Below, piece after piece: positions 1 to 7,080 of a stretch of 23,609 bases of DNA. Position 1 is the first letter of the stretch. Each line of letters opens with the position of its first letter. The notes beneath the pieces are model-generated. The model was not told where the DNA came from, searched no databases, and worked only from the letters and a program-made list of their open reading frames with translations. This stretch comes from Nitrosopumilus sp. BACL13 MAG-121220-bin23. GTDB lineage: Archaea; Thermoproteota; Nitrososphaeria; Nitrososphaerales; Nitrosopumilaceae. A program made the translations under genes and the position numbers. The stretch spans positions 1 through 23,609 of the forward strand of contig LIAL01000009.1 of NCBI GenBank assembly GCA_001437625.1. The letters are read 5' to 3'.

Positions 1-123
1 TATTAATTCTAATTCCATAAGATTCCATGAAGGATCAATAACAACAGATTCACTAGTATCTTCATCAACAACAATGTAAGAAAAATTCTGCATTGGTCCA
101 ACTGGTATTTGATGTACTATCAT
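1..123 (-). CDS. Metallo-beta-lactamase-fold hydrolase, N-terminal 41 residues (cut by window edge)
   Basis: Reading the minus strand from the ATG at 123-121 gives 41 residues that run off the window edge with no stop. They begin MIVHQIPVGPMQNFSY and continue with a VVIDPSW motif. A G-P-x-x-N-x-x-Y opening followed by a beta strand ending in IDPS is typical of the first strands of glyoxalase-II/MBL-fold hydrolases. The metal-binding HxHxDH motif would lie beyond the window, so the substrate cannot be told. Its ATG overlaps the TGA of the upstream epimerase gene as ATGA, so the two are very likely co-transcribed and translationally coupled. Confidence 0.7.
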   Translation of the reverse strand, partial: MIVHQIPVGPMQNFSYIVVDEDTSESVVIDPSWNLMELELI

Positions 124-767
124 AATATTCCCTCTTCAGCTTCAACAGGAATTCCAATTTTTTCGACATAAAGTTCACCAGTCAAATCTTTTCTTTTTGG
201 AATACCCTCTTTCATTTTATGAAATGTGACAGTCATATCACATTTAGTAAAAATATTTGCAGTATTTCCAGTTTGAGGATCTAATCCAGAAGGAACATCT
301 ACAGCAAATTTGTAACAGTCAGTTGAATTAATAAAATTGATTGCAGATGCATATGGTTCTCTAATTTCACCAGAAATACCAGTACCCAAAATACCATCTA
401 CGATAATATCAGGCTTAAAATTAAAATCCAAAGAATTTCCAGATAGTAACTTTACCGAAGGCATTTTTTGTAAAATTGACCAATTCCAATTACTTTCTTC
501 AGTTTTAATTTTTTCAGGATCCCCAAGAAGCATCACAGTGACTTTTGAACCATAGCCAGCTAAATGCCTAGCCATCACCAAACCATCACCACCATTATTT
601 CCTAATCCTACAAAAATTAAGATATATTTTGAAGATATATTTTCAAATTTTGTAATCAAACGTCTAACGGCTGCAGCTCCAGCATTTTCCATCATAAATT
701 TTTTTAAAAATCCCATATCATGACCCTTATTTTCAATTCGATACATTTGATCTACAGTTATTTCCAT
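120..767 (-). CDS. nnrE: NAD(P)H-hydrate epimerase (YjeF N-terminal domain)
   Basis: This 215-residue protein matches the stand-alone YjeF_N domain. It interconverts the R and S forms of damaged, hydrated NAD(P)H so that a dehydratase can repair the S form. Visible motifs are GNNGGDGLVMARHL near residue 58 (nucleotide-binding loop), VDGILGTG, and the C-terminal VDVPSGLDPQTG, whose aspartates are typical of the family. The dehydratase domain (YjeF_C, NnrD) often fused in bacteria and many archaea is absent here and must be encoded elsewhere if present. The ATG at 767 has an AT-rich TATA-like stretch about 26 bp upstream (around 787-797). The stop overlaps the next start as ATGA. Confidence 0.92.
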   Translation of the reverse strand: MEITVDQMYRIENKGHDMGFLKKFMMENAGAAAVRRLITKFENISSKYILIFVGLGNNGGDGLVMARHLAGYGSKVTVMLLGDPEKIKTEESNWNWSILQKMPSVKLLSGNSLDFNFKPDIIVDGILGTGISGEIREPYASAINFINSTDCYKFAVDVPSGLDPQTGNTANIFTKCDMTVTFHKMKEGIPKRKDLTGELYVEKIGIPVEAEEGIL

Positions 768-810
768 ACATTATATCAAATGATAACCAAAATAAGAGTT
801 TAGCAAACGA

Positions 811-820
811 CTTTATCCTA
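811..820 (+). promoter_or_regulatory. TATA-like box upstream of the translin-family gene
   Basis: The sequence CTTTATCCTA is centred about 26 bp upstream of the ATG at 841. That is the expected distance for a leaderless archaeal transcript. It is too close (about 17 bp) to the alternative TTG at 832, which helps choose the ATG. Confidence 0.45.
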
Positions 821-840
821 GTTTTAGAATATTGTCAAGC

Positions 841-1455
841 ATGACATTAAAAAACGTTAAACCATCATTAAATAAAATTATAAAGTCTTTAGCAGTAACT
901 CAAGATTCAAGAGAATTTTTATTAAAAAATACTAGGGAGATAATTATTCTATGCAGTAAATCAATTATTGCAGTTCATAAAGGAGAATTAACAATTGCTA
1001 AAAATAATTTAAAACAAGCTGATGCATTATTAAAAAAATATAAGAAAAAAGCAACAGGACAATTAAGAAGATATTTGATCACACCAGAACAAGAGTTTGT
1101 GGAAGCAGCATGTTTAATCGCAATTGTTGAAAAAAAAGATATTCCATCAGATACAAAATTAGCAGTGATGCCAGAATCATATGTTTTAGGATTATTAGAT
1201 TGTGTAGGGGAATTAAAAAGAAGAGTTTTTGATGAAATGAGAATAGGAAATATTGATGAAGCAATAAGATTTTTTGAAATAATGGAGGGGCTATATCTTC
1301 AGCTTTATACTTTCTCATTATATGATAAAGTTGTAAAAGAAGCAAGAAGAAAAATTGATGTAAATAGAATTTTGGTTGATGATGTTAGATCTGCAATTAC
1401 AGAAGAAAAAAGAAGAACAGAGTTAATCAAAGCATTAGAAAAACTTCAAAAGTGA
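841..1455 (+). CDS. Translin-family RNA/DNA-binding protein
   Basis: The 204-residue product is an all-helical protein with translin-family features. The N-terminal half has a REIIILCSKSIIAVHKGE helix. EFVEAACL follows (near residue 82), and then a YVLGLLDCVGELKRRV segment (near residue 117), all resembling the conserved helices of translin/TRAX. Translins form oligomeric barrels that bind single-stranded RNA or DNA; in eukaryotes the TRAX partner supplies nuclease activity. I cannot tell from sequence whether this archaeal protein is a nuclease. A TTG nine bases upstream (832) would add three residues, but the TATA spacing favours the ATG at 841. It converges on tRNA-Leu. Confidence 0.78.
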   Translation: MTLKNVKPSLNKIIKSLAVTQDSREFLLKNTREIIILCSKSIIAVHKGELTIAKNNLKQADALLKKYKKKATGQLRRYLITPEQEFVEAACLIAIVEKKDIPSDTKLAVMPESYVLGLLDCVGELKRRVFDEMRIGNIDEAIRFFEIMEGLYLQLYTFSLYDKVVKEARRKIDVNRILVDDVRSAITEEKRRTELIKALEKLQK

Positions 1456-1466
1456 TTTAGAAAAAA

Positions 1467-1554
1467 TGGTGCGGATGATGGGATTTGAACCCACGTACTC
1501 CTAAGAGACTAACCCCTCAAGCTAGCGCCTTTGGCCAGGCTGGGCGACATCCGC
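1467..1554 (-). tRNA. tRNA-Leu (anticodon GAG), CCA encoded
   Basis: The reverse complement folds as a class II tRNA. The acceptor pairs GCGGATG with CATCCGC, and the D-stem pairs GCC with GGC. The anticodon stem CTAGC/GTTAG closes the loop TTGAGGG, giving anticodon GAG (complement at 1516-1518). There is a long variable arm (CTC/GAG) and a T-arm GTGGG-TTCAAAT-CCCAT. Discriminator A is at 1470, and the 3' CCA appears to be encoded (1467-1469). Downstream on the minus strand, six T residues (complement of 1461-1466) make a likely terminator. A TATA-like box lies about 25 bp before the 5' end. Confidence 0.95.
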
Positions 1555-1574
1555 AATAAAACATTCATGTATGG

Positions 1575-1584
1575 TTTTTATAAT
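1575..1584. promoter_or_regulatory. Shared TATA-like box between tRNA-Leu and rpoN
   Basis: TTTTTATAAT on the plus strand reads ATTATAAAAA on the minus strand. Its centre (about 1579.5) is about 25 bp from the GTG start of rpoN (1605) and about 25 bp from the first base of mature tRNA-Leu (1554). One box thus sits at the canonical archaeal distance for both divergent transcripts. Confidence 0.5.
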
Positions 1585-1604
1585 CCTTGACGACTTTTTT
1601 CTTT

Positions 1605-1841
1605 GTGTTAGTTCCAGTTAGATGTTTTACGTGTGGAAATTTAATTGCAGATAAGTATGATGATTATCAAACCAAAGTCAAATCAGGTGAAGATCCTCAA
1701 AAAATTCTAAATGATTTAGGAATTAGTAGATATTGTTGTAGAAGAATGATTTTGACCACTGTTGAAACAATTCAGCAAGTAATTCCATTCTATGAATCAA
1801 TTGAGAAAAGAAAGCAAGAAGTTTTAGCTGAATTAGATTAG
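1605..1841 (+). CDS. rpoN: DNA-directed RNA polymerase subunit N (Rpo10)
   Basis: This 78-residue protein is the archaeal homologue of eukaryotic Rpb10, a zinc-binding assembly subunit of RNA polymerase. It starts LVPVRCFTCGN, the hallmark of the family. The zinc ligands form a C-F-T-C pair at the N terminus and an RYCCRR pair near residue 46. The open frame extends upstream to a TTG at 1587, but the family starts at MLVPVRC, so the GTG at 1605 is chosen. The TATA-like box 25 bp upstream supports a leaderless message. It heads the rpoN-eno-uS2-mvk-ipk run, a conserved archaeal arrangement, and the next start follows its stop by one base. Confidence 0.95.
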   Translation: MLVPVRCFTCGNLIADKYDDYQTKVKSGEDPQKILNDLGISRYCCRRMILTTVETIQQVIPFYESIEKRKQEVLAELD

Positions 1842-1842
1842 T

Positions 1843-3081
1843 TTGCCTAAAATTACTTCTATTGAAGGACGTATTTTATTCAATAGTAGAGGTAGTAAAA
1901 CAATTGAAGTAGACATAATATCAGACAATAAATTTCTAGGAAGAGTTTGTTCACCATCAGGTGCAAGTGTAGGAAAATATGAAGCAGTAAGTTTTCCAAA
2001 TGAAAATCCAGAAGAAAGTCTCAAAATATTAAAACAGAATTCTCAAAAATTTATTGGATTAGAATCATCAGATTTAAAGATAATACATGATACTTTGAAA
2101 AGTTTAGATGATTCTAATAATTATTCAATAATTGGAGGTTCACTTGCATTTGCAGTTACAATTGCATCAATGGAATCAGCATCAAAAGCATTAGAACAGC
2201 CATTATTCAAAACATTATCAACTGGTTCAGAATTTAAATTTCCAATTCCAATAGGTAATATTTTAGGTGGTGGTGCACATGCAGGGCCTGGAACTCCAGA
2301 TATTCAAGAGATTTTAATTTGTGCAATAGGTTCAAAAACTATTGAAGATGCAATTGAAACAAATTTAGCAGTTCATAAAGAATTACGTAAAGTTTTAGAA
2401 AAACAAGATCCTACATTTACAAACGGAAGAGGTGATGAAGGAGGATGGGCACCAAAATTAGAAAATCAAAAAGCATTAGAAGTATCAGCAAAAGCTTGTG
2501 AAAATTTAGGATTTACTTTAGGTAAGGAAGTTGCATTAGGAGTTGATTTTGCATCATCTACACAATGGAATGAGGAGAAAGGAAAATATTTCTATGATAG
2601 AGCAGGGTTTGAAAATTCAAGTGGAGAGCAAATTGATTTTGCAGCAAATATAATTGATAAATTTAAATTAATTTATGCAGAAGATGCAGTTCATGAAGAG
2701 GCATTTGAAGACATGGCAGAATTAACTGCAAAATTTCCAAATACACTTGTCACAGGAGATGATTTGACAGTTACCAGTAAAGACATCCTAACAAAAGCAA
2801 TTAAAGTAAAAGCATGTAATGCTGCAATTTTAAAGGTAAATCAAGCAGGCAGCCTATATGATGCTCTTGAATTTGCAGATGTTGCAAATCAAAATAATAT
2901 CAAATTAATCACATCACATAGATCCGGTGAATCCACAGACTCACAAATTTCCCATATAGGAATAGCAACAAACTCAAAAATGCTCAAAGTAGGAGTGGTT
3001 GGAGGCGAAAGAATAGCAAAATTGAACGAATTATTACGCTTATCAGGGCATGATTTTATATGTGGCATGGCGGAGATTTAA
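1843..3081 (+). CDS. eno: Enolase (phosphopyruvate hydratase)
   Basis: Enolase interconverts 2-phosphoglycerate and phosphoenolpyruvate. The 412-residue length is close to the usual 410-430. Family signatures run in order: N-terminal ITSIEGRILFNSRG, the substrate loop GGGAHAGPGTPDIQE, DEGGWAPK with the catalytic glutamate, and the Mg ligands in GVDFASS, YAEDAV and TGDDLT. The general-base lysine lies in ILKVNQAGSL, then SHRSGESTDS with the phosphate-binding His, Arg and Ser, and C-terminal GVVGGERIAKLNELLR. The start is a TTG, one base after the rpoN stop. No upstream in-frame start exists because a stop lies just before it, so the TTG is well supported. Confidence 0.95.
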   Translation: MPKITSIEGRILFNSRGSKTIEVDIISDNKFLGRVCSPSGASVGKYEAVSFPNENPEESLKILKQNSQKFIGLESSDLKIIHDTLKSLDDSNNYSIIGGSLAFAVTIASMESASKALEQPLFKTLSTGSEFKFPIPIGNILGGGAHAGPGTPDIQEILICAIGSKTIEDAIETNLAVHKELRKVLEKQDPTFTNGRGDEGGWAPKLENQKALEVSAKACENLGFTLGKEVALGVDFASSTQWNEEKGKYFYDRAGFENSSGEQIDFAANIIDKFKLIYAEDAVHEEAFEDMAELTAKFPNTLVTGDDLTVTSKDILTKAIKVKACNAAILKVNQAGSLYDALEFADVANQNNIKLITSHRSGESTDSQISHIGIATNSKMLKVGVVGGERIAKLNELLRLSGHDFICGMAEI

Positions 3082-3088
3082 AATCGTC

Positions 3089-3712
3089 ATGAGTGAACAA
3101 CCTGAAGTCATAGATATTAAGAAAAAAGTTATTTCTACTGGGATCAGAGTAGGAACACAAGTTAAGACAAAATTCATGAAACAATTTATCGAAAATGCAA
3201 GTCCTGAAGGACTTTACATGCTAAATATTGACATGACATTAGAAAAAATTAAGACTTGTGCTAAATTCATCAATAGAGTAGGAGCAGAAAATATTATAGC
3301 ATGCTCAGGTAGACAATATGCAGGAATACCTATTGAAAAATTCTGTGAAATGACAGGAGCCAAACAACTTCTTGGAAGATTTATGCCAGGAACTTTAACA
3401 AATCCATCACTACCATATTACGTTGAACCAAAATTAATCCTTATTTCAGATCCTGAAGTAGATGTACAAGCACTGATTGAAGCAACCAATGCAGGAATAC
3501 CAATTATTGGAATTGCAAATACAGATAATGTTACCTCAAAATTAGACGTCATCATTCCAGCAAACAATAGAGGAAGAAAATCATTAGCAACAATCTACTG
3601 GTTGTTAGTTCGTCAAATTCTCATTGAAAAAGGAGAATTAAAAGAAAATGAATCAATGAAATATGAAATTGATGATTTTGAAGCAAAGATGATTGAAGAG
3701 GAAATAGAATAA
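3089..3712 (+). CDS. rps2: 30S ribosomal protein uS2
   Basis: The 207-residue product matches archaeal/eukaryotic uS2 (SA family), a small-subunit protein at the 30S neck. Conserved stretches include GTQVKTKFMKQFI near the start, IIACSGRQYAGIPI, GRFMPGTLTNPSLPYY and the GIPIIGIANTDN segment. The frame is open back to 3050, overlapping enolase, but the ATG at 3089 gives the usual N terminus, so the 13 extra residues are rejected. It lies seven bases after the enolase stop, as in the conserved archaeal gene order. The C terminus is acidic (EAKMIEEEIE), common in archaeal uS2. Confidence 0.95.
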   Translation: MSEQPEVIDIKKKVISTGIRVGTQVKTKFMKQFIENASPEGLYMLNIDMTLEKIKTCAKFINRVGAENIIACSGRQYAGIPIEKFCEMTGAKQLLGRFMPGTLTNPSLPYYVEPKLILISDPEVDVQALIEATNAGIPIIGIANTDNVTSKLDVIIPANNRGRKSLATIYWLLVRQILIEKGELKENESMKYEIDDFEAKMIEEEIE

Positions 3713-3732
3713 AATCTATTTCAAAGTTTTAA

Positions 3733-4674
3733 TTGAAATCTAAAGCATCAGCTCCAGGAAAAGTTATTCTGTTTGGAGAACATTTTGTAGTATATGGAAT
3801 AAAAGCAATTTTGTGTTCTATCAACAAAAGAGTAACAGTTACTGCAGAAAAAACTAGTGAAAGAAAAATTATTATTAATTCAAAAATAGGCAATTTAATC
3901 TTAGAACCCAATAAATTAATTTCAGAAATTAATTCACCATTAAAACCATTTTATTATTTGGCAAATAAAGCAATTAAAAATCAAAATACAGGTATAGAAA
4001 TTGAAATTAATTCAGAAATTCCATTAGGTGCAGGACTAGGTTCATCATCCGCATGTTGCGTTGCAGGCGCTGCAGCAATTTTTAAATTATTTGAAAATAT
4101 ATCTAAAGAGAAAATTTTAGAACTTGCAATAGAAGCTGAAAGAACAATTTTTGAAAACACATCAGGGGCAGATTGTACTGTATGCACATATGGAGGAATA
4201 ATACAATATGGCAAAAAACAAGGTTTTAAAAAAATTGAGGATAAACCTAATTTTCAATTAGTTATTGCAAATTCAAACATAGAGCATTCAACGGAATCAA
4301 TGGTTTCAGGAGTTCAGACATTTGTAATTAAAAATAAAGATACATTTTCTAAATTATTAAATCAAGAATCAAAATTAGTTGAAGATGTTTTAAAATTACT
4401 AAAAGAAAACAATTCAAAAGAATTAGGAGAAAAAATTAATCAAAATCAAAAATATTTAGAAACAATAGGAATATCAAATAATCAATTAAGAGAGATGATA
4501 GAAATAGGGCAAAAAACATCCTTTGGAGCCAAAATAACAGGTTCAGGAGGAGGGGGATGTATTTTTGCATTGACAAATGAATCAAATGTAGAACAAACCT
4601 TAAAAGAATTCAAAGATAAGAATTTTGAATGTTTTTCAGCAGAAATTGATTTCAAAGGACTGGATACTTTTTAA
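3733..4674 (+). CDS. mvk: Mevalonate kinase (GHMP family)
   Basis: This enzyme phosphorylates mevalonate with ATP, an early step of the archaeal mevalonate route to isoprenoid lipids. The 313-residue protein carries the three GHMP kinase motifs: PGKVILFGEHFVVYG near residue 8, the ATP-binding loop PLGAGLGSSSA from residue 97, and GSGGGGCIF near residue 270. The acid in TSGADCTV fits the catalytic aspartate region. The start is TTG at 3733, since no ATG precedes the conserved SAPGK motif in frame. It sits 20 bases after uS2 and immediately before isopentenyl phosphate kinase, which supports mevalonate rather than galactose or homoserine as substrate. Confidence 0.92.
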   Translation: MKSKASAPGKVILFGEHFVVYGIKAILCSINKRVTVTAEKTSERKIIINSKIGNLILEPNKLISEINSPLKPFYYLANKAIKNQNTGIEIEINSEIPLGAGLGSSSACCVAGAAAIFKLFENISKEKILELAIEAERTIFENTSGADCTVCTYGGIIQYGKKQGFKKIEDKPNFQLVIANSNIEHSTESMVSGVQTFVIKNKDTFSKLLNQESKLVEDVLKLLKENNSKELGEKINQNQKYLETIGISNNQLREMIEIGQKTSFGAKITGSGGGGCIFALTNESNVEQTLKEFKDKNFECFSAEIDFKGLDTF

Positions 4675-4697
4675 TTGACTAAATAATTTGCAACAAC

Positions 4698-5450
4698 ATG
4701 ATTCTGATAAAATTAGGTGGATCAATTATTACAAATAAAGAAAAGCCATTATCAGCTAGGAAAAAAACAATTGATGACATTACAAAGAGTTTAAGAAAAA
4801 TTAAAGAACCAGTCATCATTGTTCATGGAGGAGGATCATATGGTCATTATTGGTCTGTAAAATACGATATGCATACAAAAGAAAGAAAATATGACATTAG
4901 AGGAGTTTCAATTATTAAGAATTCAATGATTGAATTAAATAAAATTATTTTAGATTCATTATTAAAAAACAAATTAAATCCATATGCTTTACCTCCAACG
5001 GATTTCATGTCAGGAAATAAACCAATTTTAAATAAAATTAAAGAAATTGAAAAAATTGCAAAATCAGGCTTAATTCCAGTTACATACGGAGATGCATTAT
5101 GGTTTGGTAAAAATAAAACATACATCTTATCAGGAGATAAAATTATGACTCACTTTGCAAAAATTCTAAAACCAAGATTGTGTATTTTTGCATTAAATGA
5201 AGATGGATTGTATTCTGATCTTAAATCAAAAAAATTAATTTCAGAATTAAAAGGAAATATTCCATTAATGTCAGAAAATAAAATGGACGTAACAGGAGGA
5301 ATGACTAGAAAAGTAGAAGAAGCTGTTAAAATTTCAAAGATGGGAACAAATGTATTTTTTGTTAATGGAAAAAAACCTGAAAGAATTGTAGCAGTTGTTA
5401 AAAATAGAGAGTTTAAAGGAACAATGTTTAGAGGAAAAAGAAATGGTTAA
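4698..5450 (+). CDS. ipk: Isopentenyl phosphate kinase (amino acid kinase fold)
   Basis: IPK phosphorylates isopentenyl phosphate to isopentenyl diphosphate, the defining step of the modified archaeal mevalonate pathway. The 250-residue protein opens with the kinase motif ILIKLGGSIIT and contains HGGGSYGH (residues 43-50). Its histidine H50 is the family-specific residue that contacts the substrate phosphate and separates IPKs from other amino acid kinases. Further motifs are the YGDALW loop, ILSGDKI, and VTGGMTRKVEEA for nucleotide binding. It lies directly between mevalonate kinase and the isomerase-like gene. Its last eight bases overlap the next reading frame, suggesting translational coupling. 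Confidence 0.94.
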   Translation: MILIKLGGSIITNKEKPLSARKKTIDDITKSLRKIKEPVIIVHGGGSYGHYWSVKYDMHTKERKYDIRGVSIIKNSMIELNKIILDSLLKNKLNPYALPPTDFMSGNKPILNKIKEIEKIAKSGLIPVTYGDALWFGKNKTYILSGDKIMTHFAKILKPRLCIFALNEDGLYSDLKSKKLISELKGNIPLMSENKMDVTGGMTRKVEEAVKISKMGTNVFFVNGKKPERIVAVVKNREFKGTMFRGKRNG

Positions 5451-6093
5451 AGAATTAGTAATACTTGTAGATGAAAATGATAATCCAATTGGAACTGAAG
5501 AGAAAATAAAATGTCATTTACCAAATGGAAAATTACATAGAGCATTTACAGCACTGTTATTTGATATTGATGGAAGACTGATACTAACAAAAAGAGCAAA
5601 AGGAAAAATGTTATGGCCAGGAGATTGGGATGGAACATTTGCAAGCCATCCAAGAGAATCAGAAGGATATACTTCATCAGGCGAAAGAAGAATGCCAGAA
5701 GAGTTAGGAATTACTGGAAAATTAGATTATTTTCATAAATTTGAATATCATGTACAATACAAAGATATAGGATCTGAAAATGAAATTTGTGGAACTCTAG
5801 TTGGAGTGATTGATAAAAGTACAGAATTAAAAGAAATTGAAGGTGAAATTGATGAAATTAAGTGGATTTCAGCCAAAGAATTAATTGTAGAAATAAAAAC
5901 AAATCCTGAAATTTATTGTCCATGGATGCTAATTGCATTAGAGTTACTTGAAAAATCAGACCAATTTATGCTCAAAAAACATGAAAATGTCTTATCAACA
6001 TGGTTAACCACTGAAGTTCATGAAGGATTACAAGAAGCAATTAAGACCCACATTCCAGCAGAAAAATGGAGATTAGTAAATGGAAAAAAATAA
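5443..6093 (+). CDS. idi: Type-1 isopentenyl-diphosphate isomerase-like Nudix protein, catalytic Cys replaced by Ala
   Basis: The 216-residue protein aligns with type-1 IPP:DMAPP isomerases. It has HRAFTALLFD with the metal-binding His (H32, H25 upstream), WPGDWDG, ASHP with H69, a Nudix-like SGERRMPEELGI helix, ENEICG with the glutamates E112 and E114, a WISAKEL strand and CPWMLIA. Position 67, where the bacterial enzyme has the catalytic cysteine (VCGHP), is alanine here (FASHP). It also has about 40 extra C-terminal residues. The setting between IPK and a prenyl synthase argues for an isoprenoid role, but standard isomerase chemistry is in doubt. The ATG at 5443 is preferred over an upstream TTG at 5395; a weak GAGG lies at 5431. 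It overlaps both neighbours. Confidence 0.82.
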   Translation: MVKELVILVDENDNPIGTEEKIKCHLPNGKLHRAFTALLFDIDGRLILTKRAKGKMLWPGDWDGTFASHPRESEGYTSSGERRMPEELGITGKLDYFHKFEYHVQYKDIGSENEICGTLVGVIDKSTELKEIEGEIDEIKWISAKELIVEIKTNPEIYCPWMLIALELLEKSDQFMLKKHENVLSTWLTTEVHEGLQEAIKTHIPAEKWRLVNGKK

Positions 6094-7060
6094 GCAAATT
6101 GAAAATAATGCTAAAATTGTAAACAAGTATCTTAATTCAAAATTAAAAGGTAATCCAAAAAAACTCTATGATGCAGCAGGTCATCTTATTGTTAATGGTG
6201 GAAAAAGACTTAGACCATATATGGTAATTAGAAGTTGTCAGATTTTAGGTGGAAAAGCATCTAATGCCATGATAGCTGCAAGTGCTGTAGAAATGGTTCA
6301 CAACTTTACTCTAGTACATGATGATATTATGGATAATGATGAAATGCGTCATGGCGTTCCAACAGTACATAAAAAATTTGGTATGCCAGTTGCAATTTTA
6401 GCAGGAGATGTTTTATTTTCAAAAGCATTTCAAATTATTTGTGAATCAAAATTATCACCAGATGCAACTACACATCTAATATCTAGACTTGCAAAAGCTT
6501 GTGTAGATGTTTGTGAAGGTCAATTATTAGATATTAAAATGGCAGATGAAAAAAGAATTCCAACACAAGTAGAATACATTACAATGATAGGTAAAAAAAC
6601 AGCAGCATTATTTGATGTCTCTTGTTCAATGGGAGCAATTTGTGCAACAAACAAACCTAAAGATATTGCAAACCTTTCAGCATTTGGAAGAAACTTAGGA
6701 ATAGCATTTCAAATTACAGATGATCTAATAGGAGTTATGGGAGATCCTAAAATTACAAAGAAACCAGTAGGAAATGATTTAAGAGAAGGTAAGAAATCAT
6801 TGCCAATTTTAATGGCAATAAAACTAGCAAAGGGTAACGAGAGAAAAATAATCCTAAAAGCATTTGGAAATTCTAAAATTTCAAAGAGTGATCTAAACAA
6901 AGCTGTTGAGGTAATACGCGAATTAGGAATAGAGGAAAAAGTTAGAAATCAGGCTCTAAAATACGCAGAAAAGTCAGAAAAATCATTGGTAGAGTATACA
7001 GGTTCCGCTAAAGTAGAATTAACAGCATTATTAGATTTTGTAGTTAGGCGAAGTGTATAG
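6080..7060 (+). CDS. Geranylgeranyl-diphosphate synthase-type polyprenyl synthetase
   Basis: This is an all-helical trans-prenyltransferase that condenses IPP onto allylic diphosphates, probably making the C20 precursor of archaeal membrane lipids. The 326-residue protein has NGGKRLRP (IPP binding), the first aspartate-rich motif DDIMD at residues 81-85, and the second as DDLIG at 214-218, followed by KPVGNDLREGKKSLP. The G in place of the last Asp of the second motif also occurs in other archaeal enzymes. Phe76, five residues before the first motif, is a bulky residue compatible with C20 chain-length control. It overlaps the preceding gene by 14 bases. Product length is inferred, not proven. 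Confidence 0.9.
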   Translation: MEKNKQIENNAKIVNKYLNSKLKGNPKKLYDAAGHLIVNGGKRLRPYMVIRSCQILGGKASNAMIAASAVEMVHNFTLVHDDIMDNDEMRHGVPTVHKKFGMPVAILAGDVLFSKAFQIICESKLSPDATTHLISRLAKACVDVCEGQLLDIKMADEKRIPTQVEYITMIGKKTAALFDVSCSMGAICATNKPKDIANLSAFGRNLGIAFQITDDLIGVMGDPKITKKPVGNDLREGKKSLPILMAIKLAKGNERKIILKAFGNSKISKSDLNKAVEVIRELGIEEKVRNQALKYAEKSEKSLVEYTGSAKVELTALLDFVVRRSV

Positions 7061-7080
7061 TCACAGTAGAGGGAATTATC

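Noticed and set aside
1587..1604. N-terminal extension of rpoN from a TTG
   Set aside because: RpoN proteins start at MLVPVRC, and the TATA box would be within about 8 bp of the TTG, too close for transcription to include it.
3050..3088. N-terminal extension of uS2
   Set aside because: The extra residues overlap enolase and do not resemble uS2; the ATG at 3089 gives the usual N terminus.
5395..5442. N-terminal extension of the isomerase-like protein
   Set aside because: The 16 residues lie inside ipk and precede the normal family start; the ATG at 5443 is the better start.
6080..7060. Loss of function of the prenyl synthase because the second aspartate motif is DDLIG
   Set aside because: DDxxG in the second motif occurs in functional archaeal GGPP synthases, as far as I know.
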